Positions 18,478 to 27,791 of a stretch of DNA of 51,431 nucleotides are shown one piece after another. The stretch's first letter is position 1. Each line of letters opens with the position of its first letter. The DNA lies in contig JAPYPT010000004.1 of the NCBI GenBank assembly GCA_029937535.1, forward strand, positions 1 through 51,431. The letters are read 5' to 3'. The translations under genes and the position numbers were made by a program. The stretch comes from Alphaproteobacteria bacterium. Lineage in GTDB: Bacteria; Pseudomonadota; Alphaproteobacteria; GCA-2731375. The notes below the pieces were generated by a model, which was given only the letters and a program-made list of their open reading frames with translations, ran no database searches and had not been told where the DNA came from.

Positions 18478-21400
18478 ATGAGTATCAAGAAACTACTGGT
18501 CGCCAACCGTGGCGAAATTGCCATTCGTATTCTGCGCGCCGCCGCCGATATGGGCATCCCGACAGTGGCGGTCCATGCCGAGGATGAGGCGGACGCACTG
18601 CATACGGTCAAGGCGGAGGCGGCCGTGGCATTGTCCGGCCGCGGCGTTCCGGCCTATCTGGATAGCGCGGGCATATTGGCTTTGGCGCGGGACAACGGCT
18701 GCGATGCGATCCATCCCGGTTATGGCTTTCTGAGCGAGAATGCGGAATTCGCCATGTCCTGTGCCCAGGCCGGCATCGCCTTTGTCGGTCCCGGCGCGGA
18801 AACCCTGGACATGTTCGGCGACAAGGCGGCGGCCCGCGACTTGGCGGAGAAAAATGGCGTGCCTGTATTGCCGGGTAGTCAGGGCGCCGTGGACGTGGCG
18901 GCGGCGGAAGCCTTTTTTGACGATCATGGCGCTATCATGATCAAGGCCATCGGCGGCGGCGGCGGCCGGGGTATGCGCGCCATCCATGAGCGCGGCGAAA
19001 TTGCTGCTGCACTGGAGCTTTGCCGGGGTGAGGCCTTGCAGGCCTTTGGCAGGGGGGAGGTTTTCGTGGAGCGTTTGCTGGAACAGCCCCGCCATATCGA
19101 AATCCAGATTATCGGCGACGGCAGTGGCGCCATCAGCCATCTGGGGGAGCGGGAATGCAGCATCCAGCGGCGCCACCAAAAACTGGTGGAATTGGCGCCA
19201 GCACCTGGCCTGACGCCCGAATTGCGCGACAAATTGGCCAAATCTGCCGTGGCCTTGGCGGGCGCCGTGGACTACCGCAACATCGGGACTTTCGAATTCC
19301 TGGTCGATGGCGATGATTATTTTTTCATCGAGGCCAACCCCCGCCTCCAAGTCGAACATACGGTGACGGAGGAGGTCTGGGGCATCGATCTGGTACAGAC
19401 CCAATTGCGCCTGGCCGGCGGCGCCAGCCTGGCGGAGCTGGACCTTTGCCAGGAAGACCTTGGGCCGCCGCGGGGCCAGGCCATGCAGGTACGCATCAAC
19501 ATGGAAACCATGGCCCCCGACGGCAGCGTGCGTCCCTCTGGCGGCGTGCTGGAAAGTTTCGAGATGCCCTCGGGCCCCGGCATCCGGGTCGATAGTTTCG
19601 GCTATGCCGGCTACCGAACTTCGCCCAGCTACGATTCTCTGCTGGCCAAGTTAATCGCCCATGCACCGGGCGGCGATTTCACGCAACTGGTGCAAAAGAC
19701 CTACCGCGCCCTGTGCGAATGCCGGATTACCGGGCTGGCCAGCAATATTCCGTTTTTGCAAAACCTGCTCAGCCATCCGGAGTTTCGGGCGGGCGGGCTG
19801 CATACCCAGTTTATCGACCGGCATTTGGATGCTTTGGCCAGCGGTACGGAACATCGACGCTTGTTCTTTGGCCCTGATACGGTTGCGGCGCCGGACGGCA
19901 ATTTGGTGGGCGTCAAGGTGGATGCCTCCGACCCCCTGGCCGTTCTGGCCCATGGCAAGTCGGAGGGAGCCCAGGAACAATTGTCCGACGGCGGCCTGTT
20001 AGGCCCCGATGGCACTGTTCCGATCATCGCGCCCATGCTGGGCACCATCGTCAGCGTCGACGTCGCCGAGGGCGATGATGTCTATCCGGGCCGTCAGATA
20101 CTGATCATGGAAGCCATGAAAATGCAGCACGTGATCGAAGCGGAAATCAGCGGCGTTTTGCGCCAACTGCCCGTGGCGCCCGGCGATACGGTTTTTGAGG
20201 GGCACGCCCTGGCCTATGTGGCGGAGCAGGAGGTGGACATTCCCGATGCCGGCGATGTGGTGGCGGTGGATCTGGACTATGTGCGCCCGGATCTGGCGGA
20301 AGTGCTGGACCGCCAGGGCCACACGCTCGATGATCGGCGGCCCAACGCCGTGGCCCGGCGGCGCAAGACCAACCAACGCACGGCACGGGAAAATATCGAA
20401 CAGCTATGTGATCCCGGTTCATTCACGGAATTCGGCTCTCTGGTTCTCGCCGCCCGCCGGGGCATGCATTCCATGGAAGAGCTGATCGAACGGACCCCGG
20501 CCGATGGCCTGATTACCGGCCTGGGCCGGATCAACGGCCATATTTTCCCCGACGAAACCGCGCGTTGCGCGGTGATGAGCTATGACTACACGGTGCTGGC
20601 GGGTACCCAAGGCAAGAACAATCACAAAAAGAAGGACCGGATGTTCGAAATGGCGGAGAAATGGCGTCTGCCGCTGATCTTCTTCACCGAGGGCGGCGGC
20701 GGCCGGCCCGGCGATACGGATATGATTTTCGCCGCCAATCTGCACGTCCCGGCTTTTCATCTGTTTGGCCGCCTGAGCGGTCTGGTGCCTTTGATCGGTA
20801 TCACGTCCGGGCGCTGCTTCGCCGGCAATGCCGTACTGCTGGGCTGCTGTGACGTGGTCATCGCGACGGAGAATTCAACCATCGGCATGGGCGGTCCGGC
20901 GATGATCGAGGGCGGCGGCCTGGGTGTTTTCCGGCCCGAGGAAGTCGGGCCCATGTCCGTGCAGGTACCCAACGGCGTGGTCGATGTGGCGGTCAAGGAC
21001 GAGGAAGAGGCGGTTGAGGTCGCGCAGCAATATCTCGGTTATTTCCAGGGCGCGGTGGAGGATTGGGACTGCGCCGATCAACGCCATTTGCGCCAGGCCA
21101 TCCCCGAGGACCGCCTGCGCATTTATGACGTGCGCAAGATTGTCGAGACCATGGCCGATACGGGCTCGGTCCTGGAACTGCGCGCCGGTTTCGGCCTTGG
21201 CATGGTCACCGCCCTCGCCCGGATCGAGGGCCGGCCCGTGGGTATCGTCGCCAACAATCCGAACCATCTCGCGGGCGCCATCGACAGCGACGGCGCGGAC
21301 AAGGCGGCCCGTTTCATGCAGCTTTGCGATGCCTACGACATCCCCCTGGTGTTTTTGTGCGACACGCCGGGCAACATGGTCGGCCCGGTGGCAGAACAGA

Positions 21401-21837
21401 CCGCCCTGGTGCGCCACTGCTGCCGCCTTTATGTCATTGGCGCCAACGTGACGGTGCCCACCTTCACCATCGTGCTGCGCAAGGGTTATGGCCTGGGCGC
21501 CCAGGGCATGGCGGCGGGTGGTTTCCATGCGCCGTTCTTCACCATTTCTTGGCCCACGGGAGAATTCGGCGGCATGGGACTGGAAGGCGCGGTGAAGCTG
21601 GGCCGCCGGGATGAGTTGATGGCCATCGAGGATCCGGAGGAACGCATGGCGAAATACGAGGAAATGGTCGCCGCCATGTATGCCCAGGGCACGGCGATCA
21701 ACGCTGCGTCCCTGTTCGAACTGGACAATGTGATCGATCCCTCGGCCACCCGGGAGTGGATCATGGCCGGCCTGCGCGCGGCACCCTCCGTACCGGCCCG
21801 CGAGGGCAAGAAACGGCCTTGGATCGACGCTTGGTGA
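18478..21837 (+). CDS. Single-chain biotin-dependent acyl-CoA carboxylase
   Basis: This 1119-residue protein carries all three biotin carboxylase functions. Residues about 1-450 are biotin carboxylase (LLVANRGEIAIRI, the ATP-grasp GGGGGRGMR loop, ERECSIQRR and EANPRLQVEHTVTEE). About 515-585 is the biotin carrier with EAMKMQ, where K548 should carry biotin. About 600-1115 is a fused carboxyltransferase of the propionyl/methylcrotonyl type. This BC-BCCP-CT order in one chain matches the long-chain acyl-CoA carboxylase (LCC) group described in Rhodopseudomonas and Mycobacterium, which accept a wide range of acyl-CoAs. ATG at 18478 follows AGGAA. It is the last gene of the operon and likely carboxylates the acyl-CoA product. 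Confidence 0.93.
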   Translation: MSIKKLLVANRGEIAIRILRAAADMGIPTVAVHAEDEADALHTVKAEAAVALSGRGVPAYLDSAGILALARDNGCDAIHPGYGFLSENAEFAMSCAQAGIAFVGPGAETLDMFGDKAAARDLAEKNGVPVLPGSQGAVDVAAAEAFFDDHGAIMIKAIGGGGGRGMRAIHERGEIAAALELCRGEALQAFGRGEVFVERLLEQPRHIEIQIIGDGSGAISHLGERECSIQRRHQKLVELAPAPGLTPELRDKLAKSAVALAGAVDYRNIGTFEFLVDGDDYFFIEANPRLQVEHTVTEEVWGIDLVQTQLRLAGGASLAELDLCQEDLGPPRGQAMQVRINMETMAPDGSVRPSGGVLESFEMPSGPGIRVDSFGYAGYRTSPSYDSLLAKLIAHAPGGDFTQLVQKTYRALCECRITGLASNIPFLQNLLSHPEFRAGGLHTQFIDRHLDALASGTEHRRLFFGPDTVAAPDGNLVGVKVDASDPLAVLAHGKSEGAQEQLSDGGLLGPDGTVPIIAPMLGTIVSVDVAEGDDVYPGRQILIMEAMKMQHVIEAEISGVLRQLPVAPGDTVFEGHALAYVAEQEVDIPDAGDVVAVDLDYVRPDLAEVLDRQGHTLDDRRPNAVARRRKTNQRTARENIEQLCDPGSFTEFGSLVLAARRGMHSMEELIERTPADGLITGLGRINGHIFPDETARCAVMSYDYTVLAGTQGKNNHKKKDRMFEMAEKWRLPLIFFTEGGGGRPGDTDMIFAANLHVPAFHLFGRLSGLVPLIGITSGRCFAGNAVLLGCCDVVIATENSTIGMGGPAMIEGGGLGVFRPEEVGPMSVQVPNGVVDVAVKDEEEAVEVAQQYLGYFQGAVEDWDCADQRHLRQAIPEDRLRIYDVRKIVETMADTGSVLELRAGFGLGMVTALARIEGRPVGIVANNPNHLAGAIDSDGADKAARFMQLCDAYDIPLVFLCDTPGNMVGPVAEQTALVRHCCRLYVIGANVTVPTFTIVLRKGYGLGAQGMAAGGFHAPFFTISWPTGEFGGMGLEGAVKLGRRDELMAIEDPEERMAKYEEMVAAMYAQGTAINAASLFELDNVIDPSATREWIMAGLRAAPSVPAREGKKRPWIDAW

Positions 21838-21853
21838 GTAATACATACCGCTC

Positions 21854-21895
21854 TTGATGTGGATCAAGGGCGTTGGCCCCAAAAGCGTGTAGCAT
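21854..21895 (+). promoter_or_regulatory. FNR-type box with a class II promoter arrangement
   Basis: TTGAT-GTGG-ATCAA at 21854-21867 is a perfect match to the FNR/FixK/Anr consensus TTGATnnnnATCAA and is flanked by C and G to make a 16-base palindrome. TAGCAT at 21890-21895 is a plausible -10 box. If transcription starts about 7 bases later (near 21902), the box centre is at -41.5, the usual position for activation. The methyltransferase start codon is at 21926. This suggests oxygen- or redox-controlled expression. Confidence 0.6.
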
Positions 21896-21925
21896 TTCCA
21901 AATCGGTGCGAAAACAGGCAGAAAA

Positions 21926-22582
21926 ATGTCGGCTGACCATCCTGATTTTGGGGAATTTGTGCTGCCTATAGGCAAACGGAAAATCTATGACCGTATCGCC
22001 TGGCTCTATGACATCCTCGATGGGCCTTTCGAGGCCCTTCGTTACAAGCCCCTGCGCCGGGCGTTGTTCGACGGCCTGAATGGCGTCTTGCTTGACGCCG
22101 GGGCTGGTACCGGGCGGAATATCCCTTTCTACCCGGCCCGTGCGAAGGTCATCGGCATTGATCTGAGCCCCGCCATGCTTGAGCGCGCCCGGCGCCGCCG
22201 GGATGAACTAGGCGCTGTTGTCGAATTGCGCGCCATGGATGTGATGGCATTGGAATTCACCGACAATAGTTTTGATGGCGTCGTCTCGAGCTTCCTGTTT
22301 TGCGTGCTGGATGGCGAACATCAACAGCCGGCCCTTGAGGAACTGCGGCGGGTCTGCCGTCCTGGCGGCACCATCCGTATTCTGGAATATGCAATCTCGG
22401 AAAACCCTCTGCGGCGCTTCATCATGAAGCTGTGGGCGCCCTGGGTACGCTTTGCCTATGGCGCCGAGTTCGGCCGCAATACCGAACAATATCTGGAAGC
22501 CGCCGGCCTGGACCTGGTCGAAAAAAAATTCCTCTACAAGGACATCATCAAACTCCTCATTGTGCGGCCGAAAATAACCTGA
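21926..22582 (+). CDS. Class I SAM-dependent methyltransferase
   Basis: This 218-residue methyltransferase of the UbiE/Methyltransf_11 type has motif I LLDAGAGTG (55-63), an acidic residue after beta-2 in GIDLSPAML (D79) and motif IV region VVSSFLFCVLD. LRRVCRPGGTIRILEY is the usual post-motif-III segment. An internal GPFEALRYKPLRRALF near 33-48 and a basic C-terminus resemble phospholipid or quinone methyltransferase relatives, but the acceptor cannot be named. It stands alone behind an FNR-type box, with 92 bases to the next gene. Regulation by oxygen would fit a membrane lipid or quinone modification; that is inference. Confidence 0.85.
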   Translation: MSADHPDFGEFVLPIGKRKIYDRIAWLYDILDGPFEALRYKPLRRALFDGLNGVLLDAGAGTGRNIPFYPARAKVIGIDLSPAMLERARRRRDELGAVVELRAMDVMALEFTDNSFDGVVSSFLFCVLDGEHQQPALEELRRVCRPGGTIRILEYAISENPLRRFIMKLWAPWVRFAYGAEFGRNTEQYLEAAGLDLVEKKFLYKDIIKLLIVRPKIT

Positions 22583-22674
22583 GCCTTGAACACCCGGACT
22601 GGCGACGGGGTCTGCTTTTCTGATACATTTTTGGTGAGGTGAGGCCCGGACGTCTGGCGGGCGTGAGGAGCGGT

Positions 22675-25600
22675 ATGGCTGACGGTATTGAACAGTGGCT
22701 CATCGATCTTGATTTGGCGAAGTACATTGATGTCTTCGTCGAGAATGAGATTGGCGCCCGCGATCTGCCGATGCTCACCGACACCGATTTGCGCGAGCTG
22801 GGACTGCCCCTGGGGCCAAGGAAGCGCGTATTGGCGGCCATTGAGGGACTTGGCAATGACGTCACGGCGCCGCAAGCGGTACAACCGGCGGCCTCGGATG
22901 CGGAAGCGGAACGCCGTCAGGTAACCATTTTATTTGCCGACATTTCCGCCTTTACCGCCCTGTCCGAGCGCCTTGGCGGCGAAGCGACACATGATCTTCT
23001 GAACCGCTTCTTTGCCGTTGCCGATGCTGCCGTTTTGCGTTTCGGCGGCACCATCGACAAACATATTGGCGATGCGGTGATGGCCATATTCGGCGCGCCC
23101 GTCGCCCACACGAATGATCCGGAACGGGCCGTCAGGGCGGCGCGTGAACTGCATGCCGTGGCCCAGGACATGGAGCCGCCGCTATCGGTCCATATCGGCA
23201 TTGCCTCCGGTCAGGTGGTCGCCAGCCACATGGGTGGCGCCGAGCACAAGGCGTACACGGTAACCGGGGATTCCGTCAATCTGGCGTCCCGGCTAACTGA
23301 CCTGGCGGGCCCCGGCGAGACATATTCCTCGTCGGCCATCGCACGCGGTTTGGGCGACCGGATTGAAGGGACCTTGCTGGGACCTCGCGCGATCGAGGGT
23401 TTGCCGGAGCCCGTGGAGGTATGGCGTATCGAGGGCATGGCCGTCGAAGAGGATATCGTGGCGGCGACCACCTTCGTTGGGCGCGAACGGGAACGCGCGG
23501 ACTTCGCCGAGGCGGTTCAACGCTGCCGGCGCGATGGCCAAGGTGAAACGATCCTGATCCGGGGAGAAGCCGGTATCGGCAAAACCAGGCTGTTGCAGGA
23601 GTTTGACGAATATACCCAAAAACATGACTTTGAAAGTTGTACCGGGCTGGTCCTCGATTTCGGCGCCGGCAAGGGTCAGGACGCGATTGGCGCCTTGGTC
23701 CGCGGCCTGTTGCGGCTGCCGCCGGGCAGTGACAAGAATACCCGCGCCCTGGCGGTTGAAGAGGCGGTCGCCATGGATTTGCTGGCGGTGGAGCGGCGCA
23801 TCCACCTTTATGATCTGCTTGATCTTCCCCAGCCCGACGACTTGCGCGCCTTGTATGAGGCCATGGACAATGAAACCCGTGACCGGGGCCGTCAGGCGAC
23901 CCTGGGTGATTTGGTCATGGGGCGAAGCGCAAAGCGGCCCCTGCTGCTCAGGATAGAGGATATGCATTGGGCCGGTGCCGCCGTGCTGGCCCAGGCCGCC
24001 GCCCTGACCAAATTGATTGCGACCTGCCAGGCACTGCTGGTCTTGACGACCCGTATTACCGGCGATCCATTCGATGCCGAGTGGCGCAAAAAAATCGATT
24101 CGGCGCCAGTCACCAACTTTGATTTGGTTCCCCTGGCCGGTACGGAAGCTGCGGACTTGGCGCAGGAATTTGCCGATTTGGATGCTGAAACAATCGCGAC
24201 CTGTGTTGCACGGGCCGGAGGCAATCCACTTTTTTTGGAACAATTGTTGCGCAACGCCGATGAACTGGTGGCCGGGAATATTCCTGGAACGGTGCAAGGT
24301 ATTGTGCAGGCCAGGATGGATGCAATCCCGGAAGACGACCGGCGGGCGCTGCAGGCGGCAAGCATCCTTGGCCAGCGCTTTAGTTTGTCGGCCATGTTGG
24401 CGGTGGCCGGTTTCGAAGACTATCAGCCGGACAATCTATTGGCCCTTGCCTTGATCCGGCCCATAGAGAATGACTTTCTGTTTGGCCATGCCCTGATCTG
24501 CGAGGGCGCCTATGCGACTTTGCTGACCCCGCGCCGGCGTGAACTTCATTTGCGGGCAGCGGATTGGTTTCGCGAGCGGGATCCGATTTTGCATGCATCT
24601 CACCTCGACAAGGCCGAGGATGAGAGTGCGGCGCAAGCATACCATTCAGCGGCCCGCGTCTTGGCCGGCGTTTTTCGCCATGACGACGCCCTTGCGGCCG
24701 CCGAACGCGGGGCGGAAATTGCCGTCGCCCCGGACGTTCGGTTTGATCTGCAACGATTGCGTGGCGATGTTTTGCGCGGGACCGGGCAGACCGACCGCTC
24801 GATCGAAGCTTTCCGTCTGGCGCTGACCGATGCGCCGGACGACGGCGCCCGTTGCCGCGCCCTGATCGGTATCGGCGCCGGTCTGCGGGTTTTGGGCCAG
24901 GCCGATGAAACCCTGGACGTCATCGATCAAGCCCAGCCGCTGGCGGAAGCCAATGAAATGTCGCTGGAGCTTGCCCAAATTCACCATTTGCGGGGCAACA
25001 TCGGATTTCTGAAGGGGGACGCGGCGCAATGCAACGACGAACAGCAATTGGCCATGATGTATGCCAGACAGGCCGGTTCCGTTGAAATCGAGGCGCAATC
25101 TTATTCCGGTATCGGCGACAGCCAGTATATGGAAGGGCGCATGGCCTCGGCTTACCGGAATATAAAATTGGCGGATGATATCGCGAAGACCCACCAGTTG
25201 ATTGGGGTGCAGGCGGGCGGTGTTCCCGCCGTCGCCCATACGCTTGTTTTACAAGCTAAGTTGGTGGAAGCGCGGGACATTATTGTGGAAGGTTTGGAAC
25301 TCATCCGGCGGGTCGGCCATTTTCGCGCCGAACTGATTGTCCGGCTCAACTATGCGTCGCTGCTTTGCGAATTCGACGATGCTCAAGGGGGCCTGGAACA
25401 GGCCGAGACCGCCGGCCAAGTTGCCGGCCGCATTGGCGCCAAAGTATGGGAGCCCTTGGTTTGGAGTATCATGGCCCTTTGCAACGTCCACCTTGGCAAA
25501 ACGGATGCCGCCATCCCATTGGCCCGCCGGGGTGCTAAATTGGCTCTGGAGACAAGCCGCGCCCTGCTGGGACCATGGTCATTGGGAATATTGGCGTGGA

Positions 25601-25959
25601 CCACCGAAGATGCGGTTGAACGCCAGGCAGCGCTTGAGGAAGGTGAAGCCATGCTGGCTGAACGCGTGGTTGGGCATTGCCACCTTTGGTTCTATCGCTT
25701 TGCCATCGAGGCCAGCTTGAACGCGGGTGATTTCGACGAAGCCGACCGCTATGCGGGCCTGTTGGAAGCGTTTACCCGGCCCGAACCCTTGCTCTGGTCC
25801 GATCTCTTCATCGCCCGGGGCCGGGCCCTGGCCGCCTGGGGGCGTAATCCCGGCGACGGCGAGGCTCGCGCCGCACTGATTGCGGTCAAGGCGGACATCG
25901 AAAAGGTCAATTTGGGCACGGCCTTGCCGGCGATCGATCAGGCGTTGGCAGGCTTTTGA
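22675..25959 (+). CDS. SAM domain / class III cyclase / AAA ATPase / TPR protein
   Basis: This 1094-residue signalling protein starts with a sterile alpha motif domain (about 1-62, WLIDLDLAKYIDVF). Next is a class III nucleotide cyclase domain (about 80-255) with both metal aspartates (D89 in FADIS, D133 in HIGDAV), K129 near the base-selecting position, and N202 and R206 in SVNLASRL. A P-loop ATPase follows with Walker A GEAGIGKT (297-304). The last 450 residues are alanine-rich TPR-like helices. All catalytic residues are present, and adenylate cyclase is more likely than guanylate. There is no membrane segment. ATG at 22675 follows GAGGAG. This layout is known in rhizobial and actinobacterial cyclases; the inducing signal is unknown. 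Confidence 0.9.
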   Translation: MADGIEQWLIDLDLAKYIDVFVENEIGARDLPMLTDTDLRELGLPLGPRKRVLAAIEGLGNDVTAPQAVQPAASDAEAERRQVTILFADISAFTALSERLGGEATHDLLNRFFAVADAAVLRFGGTIDKHIGDAVMAIFGAPVAHTNDPERAVRAARELHAVAQDMEPPLSVHIGIASGQVVASHMGGAEHKAYTVTGDSVNLASRLTDLAGPGETYSSSAIARGLGDRIEGTLLGPRAIEGLPEPVEVWRIEGMAVEEDIVAATTFVGRERERADFAEAVQRCRRDGQGETILIRGEAGIGKTRLLQEFDEYTQKHDFESCTGLVLDFGAGKGQDAIGALVRGLLRLPPGSDKNTRALAVEEAVAMDLLAVERRIHLYDLLDLPQPDDLRALYEAMDNETRDRGRQATLGDLVMGRSAKRPLLLRIEDMHWAGAAVLAQAAALTKLIATCQALLVLTTRITGDPFDAEWRKKIDSAPVTNFDLVPLAGTEAADLAQEFADLDAETIATCVARAGGNPLFLEQLLRNADELVAGNIPGTVQGIVQARMDAIPEDDRRALQAASILGQRFSLSAMLAVAGFEDYQPDNLLALALIRPIENDFLFGHALICEGAYATLLTPRRRELHLRAADWFRERDPILHASHLDKAEDESAAQAYHSAARVLAGVFRHDDALAAAERGAEIAVAPDVRFDLQRLRGDVLRGTGQTDRSIEAFRLALTDAPDDGARCRALIGIGAGLRVLGQADETLDVIDQAQPLAEANEMSLELAQIHHLRGNIGFLKGDAAQCNDEQQLAMMYARQAGSVEIEAQSYSGIGDSQYMEGRMASAYRNIKLADDIAKTHQLIGVQAGGVPAVAHTLVLQAKLVEARDIIVEGLELIRRVGHFRAELIVRLNYASLLCEFDDAQGGLEQAETAGQVAGRIGAKVWEPLVWSIMALCNVHLGKTDAAIPLARRGAKLALETSRALLGPWSLGILAWTTEDAVERQAALEEGEAMLAERVVGHCHLWFYRFAIEASLNAGDFDEADRYAGLLEAFTRPEPLLWSDLFIARGRALAAWGRNPGDGEARAALIAVKADIEKVNLGTALPAIDQALAGF

Positions 25960-26051
25960 AATACTCGGAACTTGAACTGTGTCGTTGCCGATAATCACCG
26001 TTCGGCGATTTGTTCCGAAGCGATTAAGATAGAGGTTTATTAACCATCATG

Positions 26052-26074
26052 GCCGATAACGTGTCGATATCGGC
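26052..26074. promoter_or_regulatory. Inverted repeat before the histidine kinase gene
   Basis: GCCGATA (26052-26058) and TATCGGC (26068-26074) are a perfect 7-base inverted pair separated by 9 bases, centred about 52 bases before the kinase start. GCCGATAA also occurs at 25987. It could be a dimeric regulator site or a weak leader hairpin. No known consensus is recognised. Confidence 0.3.
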
Positions 26075-26114
26075 AGAGTTATGTCGAAATGAGTTAGGTT
26101 AGAGGATTGCCAGG

Positions 26115-27791
26115 ATGCCAAGCAAAGGCAAGGAACCTTTCAGGCCGGCAATGTCGACCTCGGTCACCGAGACCGGGGACGACACCAAAAGTCCATCCGA
26201 AAATGACCATGACGTTATGGGAGAAATCGCCCGGCTTCGCCAGCGCATTGGGGAGCTGGAGGCCACGCTGGCGGCCGTCGACCAGCCGGCGGCGGCGGAT
26301 ATCATCAGTTTTGGAGAGAATGAAATTCTTGAGGCCTGCCCGATCGGCATCGCTATTCTTGCCGAAGACGATGGGCGCCGTTTATTCGTGAACTCAGCGC
26401 TGGTGTCGATGTTGGGGTGGGGAACGCGCGAAGAACTCCTATCGGCGGTTTTAGATGTAACTTGGGCGGATCAGTCCCGGTTGTCCGAGGCTTGGTCGGT
26501 CTTTCAAAACAAAAAATATGTTGTGAATTTCGAGGCTGAACGCATACGCCGCGACGGCTCCCGATGGTGGGTCTTGATGAACACCCAGCCGATCATGTTT
26601 GAAGGCATGGCGGCAGGCATTATCTGGCATATTGACATCACGAGACGAAAACATGCCGAAGAGATTGCGGGGGTATCCGAGAACCGGTTGACGGAGGCGG
26701 TGGAGAGTCTGTCGGACGCCTTTGCCTTGTTCGATCCGGACGATAAATTGATCTTCTGCAATCGAATGTTTCATGAGCTGAACCCGGAACTTGCATCAAG
26801 TATCCATCCGGGCATGACCTTCGAGGACATGGTGCGCGACAACATTGCCAATGGCCGCATTGTCGAGGCAGTGGGCCGGGAAGAGGAATTTGTACGGCAA
26901 CGCATGGCCCAGCATATCGCGCCGCCCGACGAGCCCATTGTCTCGCAACGGGCTGACGGCCGTTGGCTGCAATTACGCGAAAAGCGGGCGCCGGACGGAT
27001 CGACATTCCTGGTCAATACGGACATCACCGAGTTGAAGAACCGCGAAGATGCGCTGCGTGCCGAAAAAGAGCGTGCCGAGCAGGCCAGTGGTTTCAAATC
27101 ACAATTTCTCGCCACCATGAGCCACGAATTACGTACCCCCTTGAACGCTATCATGGGATTTTCAGATATCCTGCAACGAGAGCTGTTCGGTGCGATCGGC
27201 GATGAACGCTACCGGGATTATGCAGCGGACATATTCTCCAGCGGTCAACATCTTCTCGACTTGATCAACGATGTCCTTGATCTCTCGCGCATCGAGGCCG
27301 GGCAGTATGAGTTGAATTTAGACGAAGTCGATATCGGCGGCGTTGTCGGATCTTCCTGCGATGTGTTGAGGGAGGAGGCCAAGAGCAAGGGATTGCACTT
27401 TTTTACCTCGATCACCGACGGCTTGCCGGCAATCCGTGCCGACGTGCGGGCGGTCCGGCAAATACTGCTCAACTTGCTCTCCAACGCCGTCAAGTTCACA
27501 CCGGCGGGCGGCGAAGTTCAGGTGCGCGCTTTCCTGGATGTTCAAGGCGGCGTCAGTATTGTTGTCGTCGATAGCGGTGTTGGCATCGCCAGGGAGGATA
27601 TGGAAACGATTCTCATGCCATTCTCGCAGGTCGCCACGAACGATCTCGCCAATCAGGGCGGCACCGGGCTCGGACTTTCCATTGTTAACTCGCTGATCGA
27701 CTTGCATGGCGGCGTCCTCGACATCGACAGCAAGAAAGGCGAGGGCACGGAAGTCACCGTGCGCTTCCCTGAATCCAGCGTCCTTTCCTAA
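26115..27791 (+). CDS. Cytosolic PAS-PAS sensor histidine kinase
   Basis: This 558-residue histidine kinase has no membrane segment. A short coiled coil (about 34-56) precedes a first PAS domain (about 66-185) and a second, PAS-7-like domain (about 190-308). The dimerisation domain follows with H337 in ATMSHELRTPLNAI. The ATP-binding domain has the N box LLSNAVKFTP, the G1 box DSGVGIA, a modified F box (MPFSQV) and the G2 box GTGLGLSIV. No receiver domain or response regulator gene is adjacent, so it is an orphan kinase here. It follows the cyclase gene by 155 bases on the same strand. The PAS ligand is unknown. Its stop overlaps the stop of the convergent ThDP-enzyme gene. Confidence 0.92.
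   Translation: MPSKGKEPFRPAMSTSVTETGDDTKSPSENDHDVMGEIARLRQRIGELEATLAAVDQPAAADIISFGENEILEACPIGIAILAEDDGRRLFVNSALVSMLGWGTREELLSAVLDVTWADQSRLSEAWSVFQNKKYVVNFEAERIRRDGSRWWVLMNTQPIMFEGMAAGIIWHIDITRRKHAEEIAGVSENRLTEAVESLSDAFALFDPDDKLIFCNRMFHELNPELASSIHPGMTFEDMVRDNIANGRIVEAVGREEEFVRQRMAQHIAPPDEPIVSQRADGRWLQLREKRAPDGSTFLVNTDITELKNREDALRAEKERAEQASGFKSQFLATMSHELRTPLNAIMGFSDILQRELFGAIGDERYRDYAADIFSSGQHLLDLINDVLDLSRIEAGQYELNLDEVDIGGVVGSSCDVLREEAKSKGLHFFTSITDGLPAIRADVRAVRQILLNLLSNAVKFTPAGGEVQVRAFLDVQGGVSIVVVDSGVGIAREDMETILMPFSQVATNDLANQGGTGLGLSIVNSLIDLHGGVLDIDSKKGEGTEVTVRFPESSVLS

Noticed and set aside
21926-22582. RquA (rhodoquinone) or UbiE identity for the FNR-linked methyltransferase
   Set aside because: The SAM motifs are ordinary and no diagnostic residues for either enzyme could be recognised; only the superfamily is supported.
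26049-26102. A 17-codon leader peptide before the histidine kinase
   Set aside because: No convincing ribosome-binding site at proper distance, and no attenuator structure follows; chance is likely.
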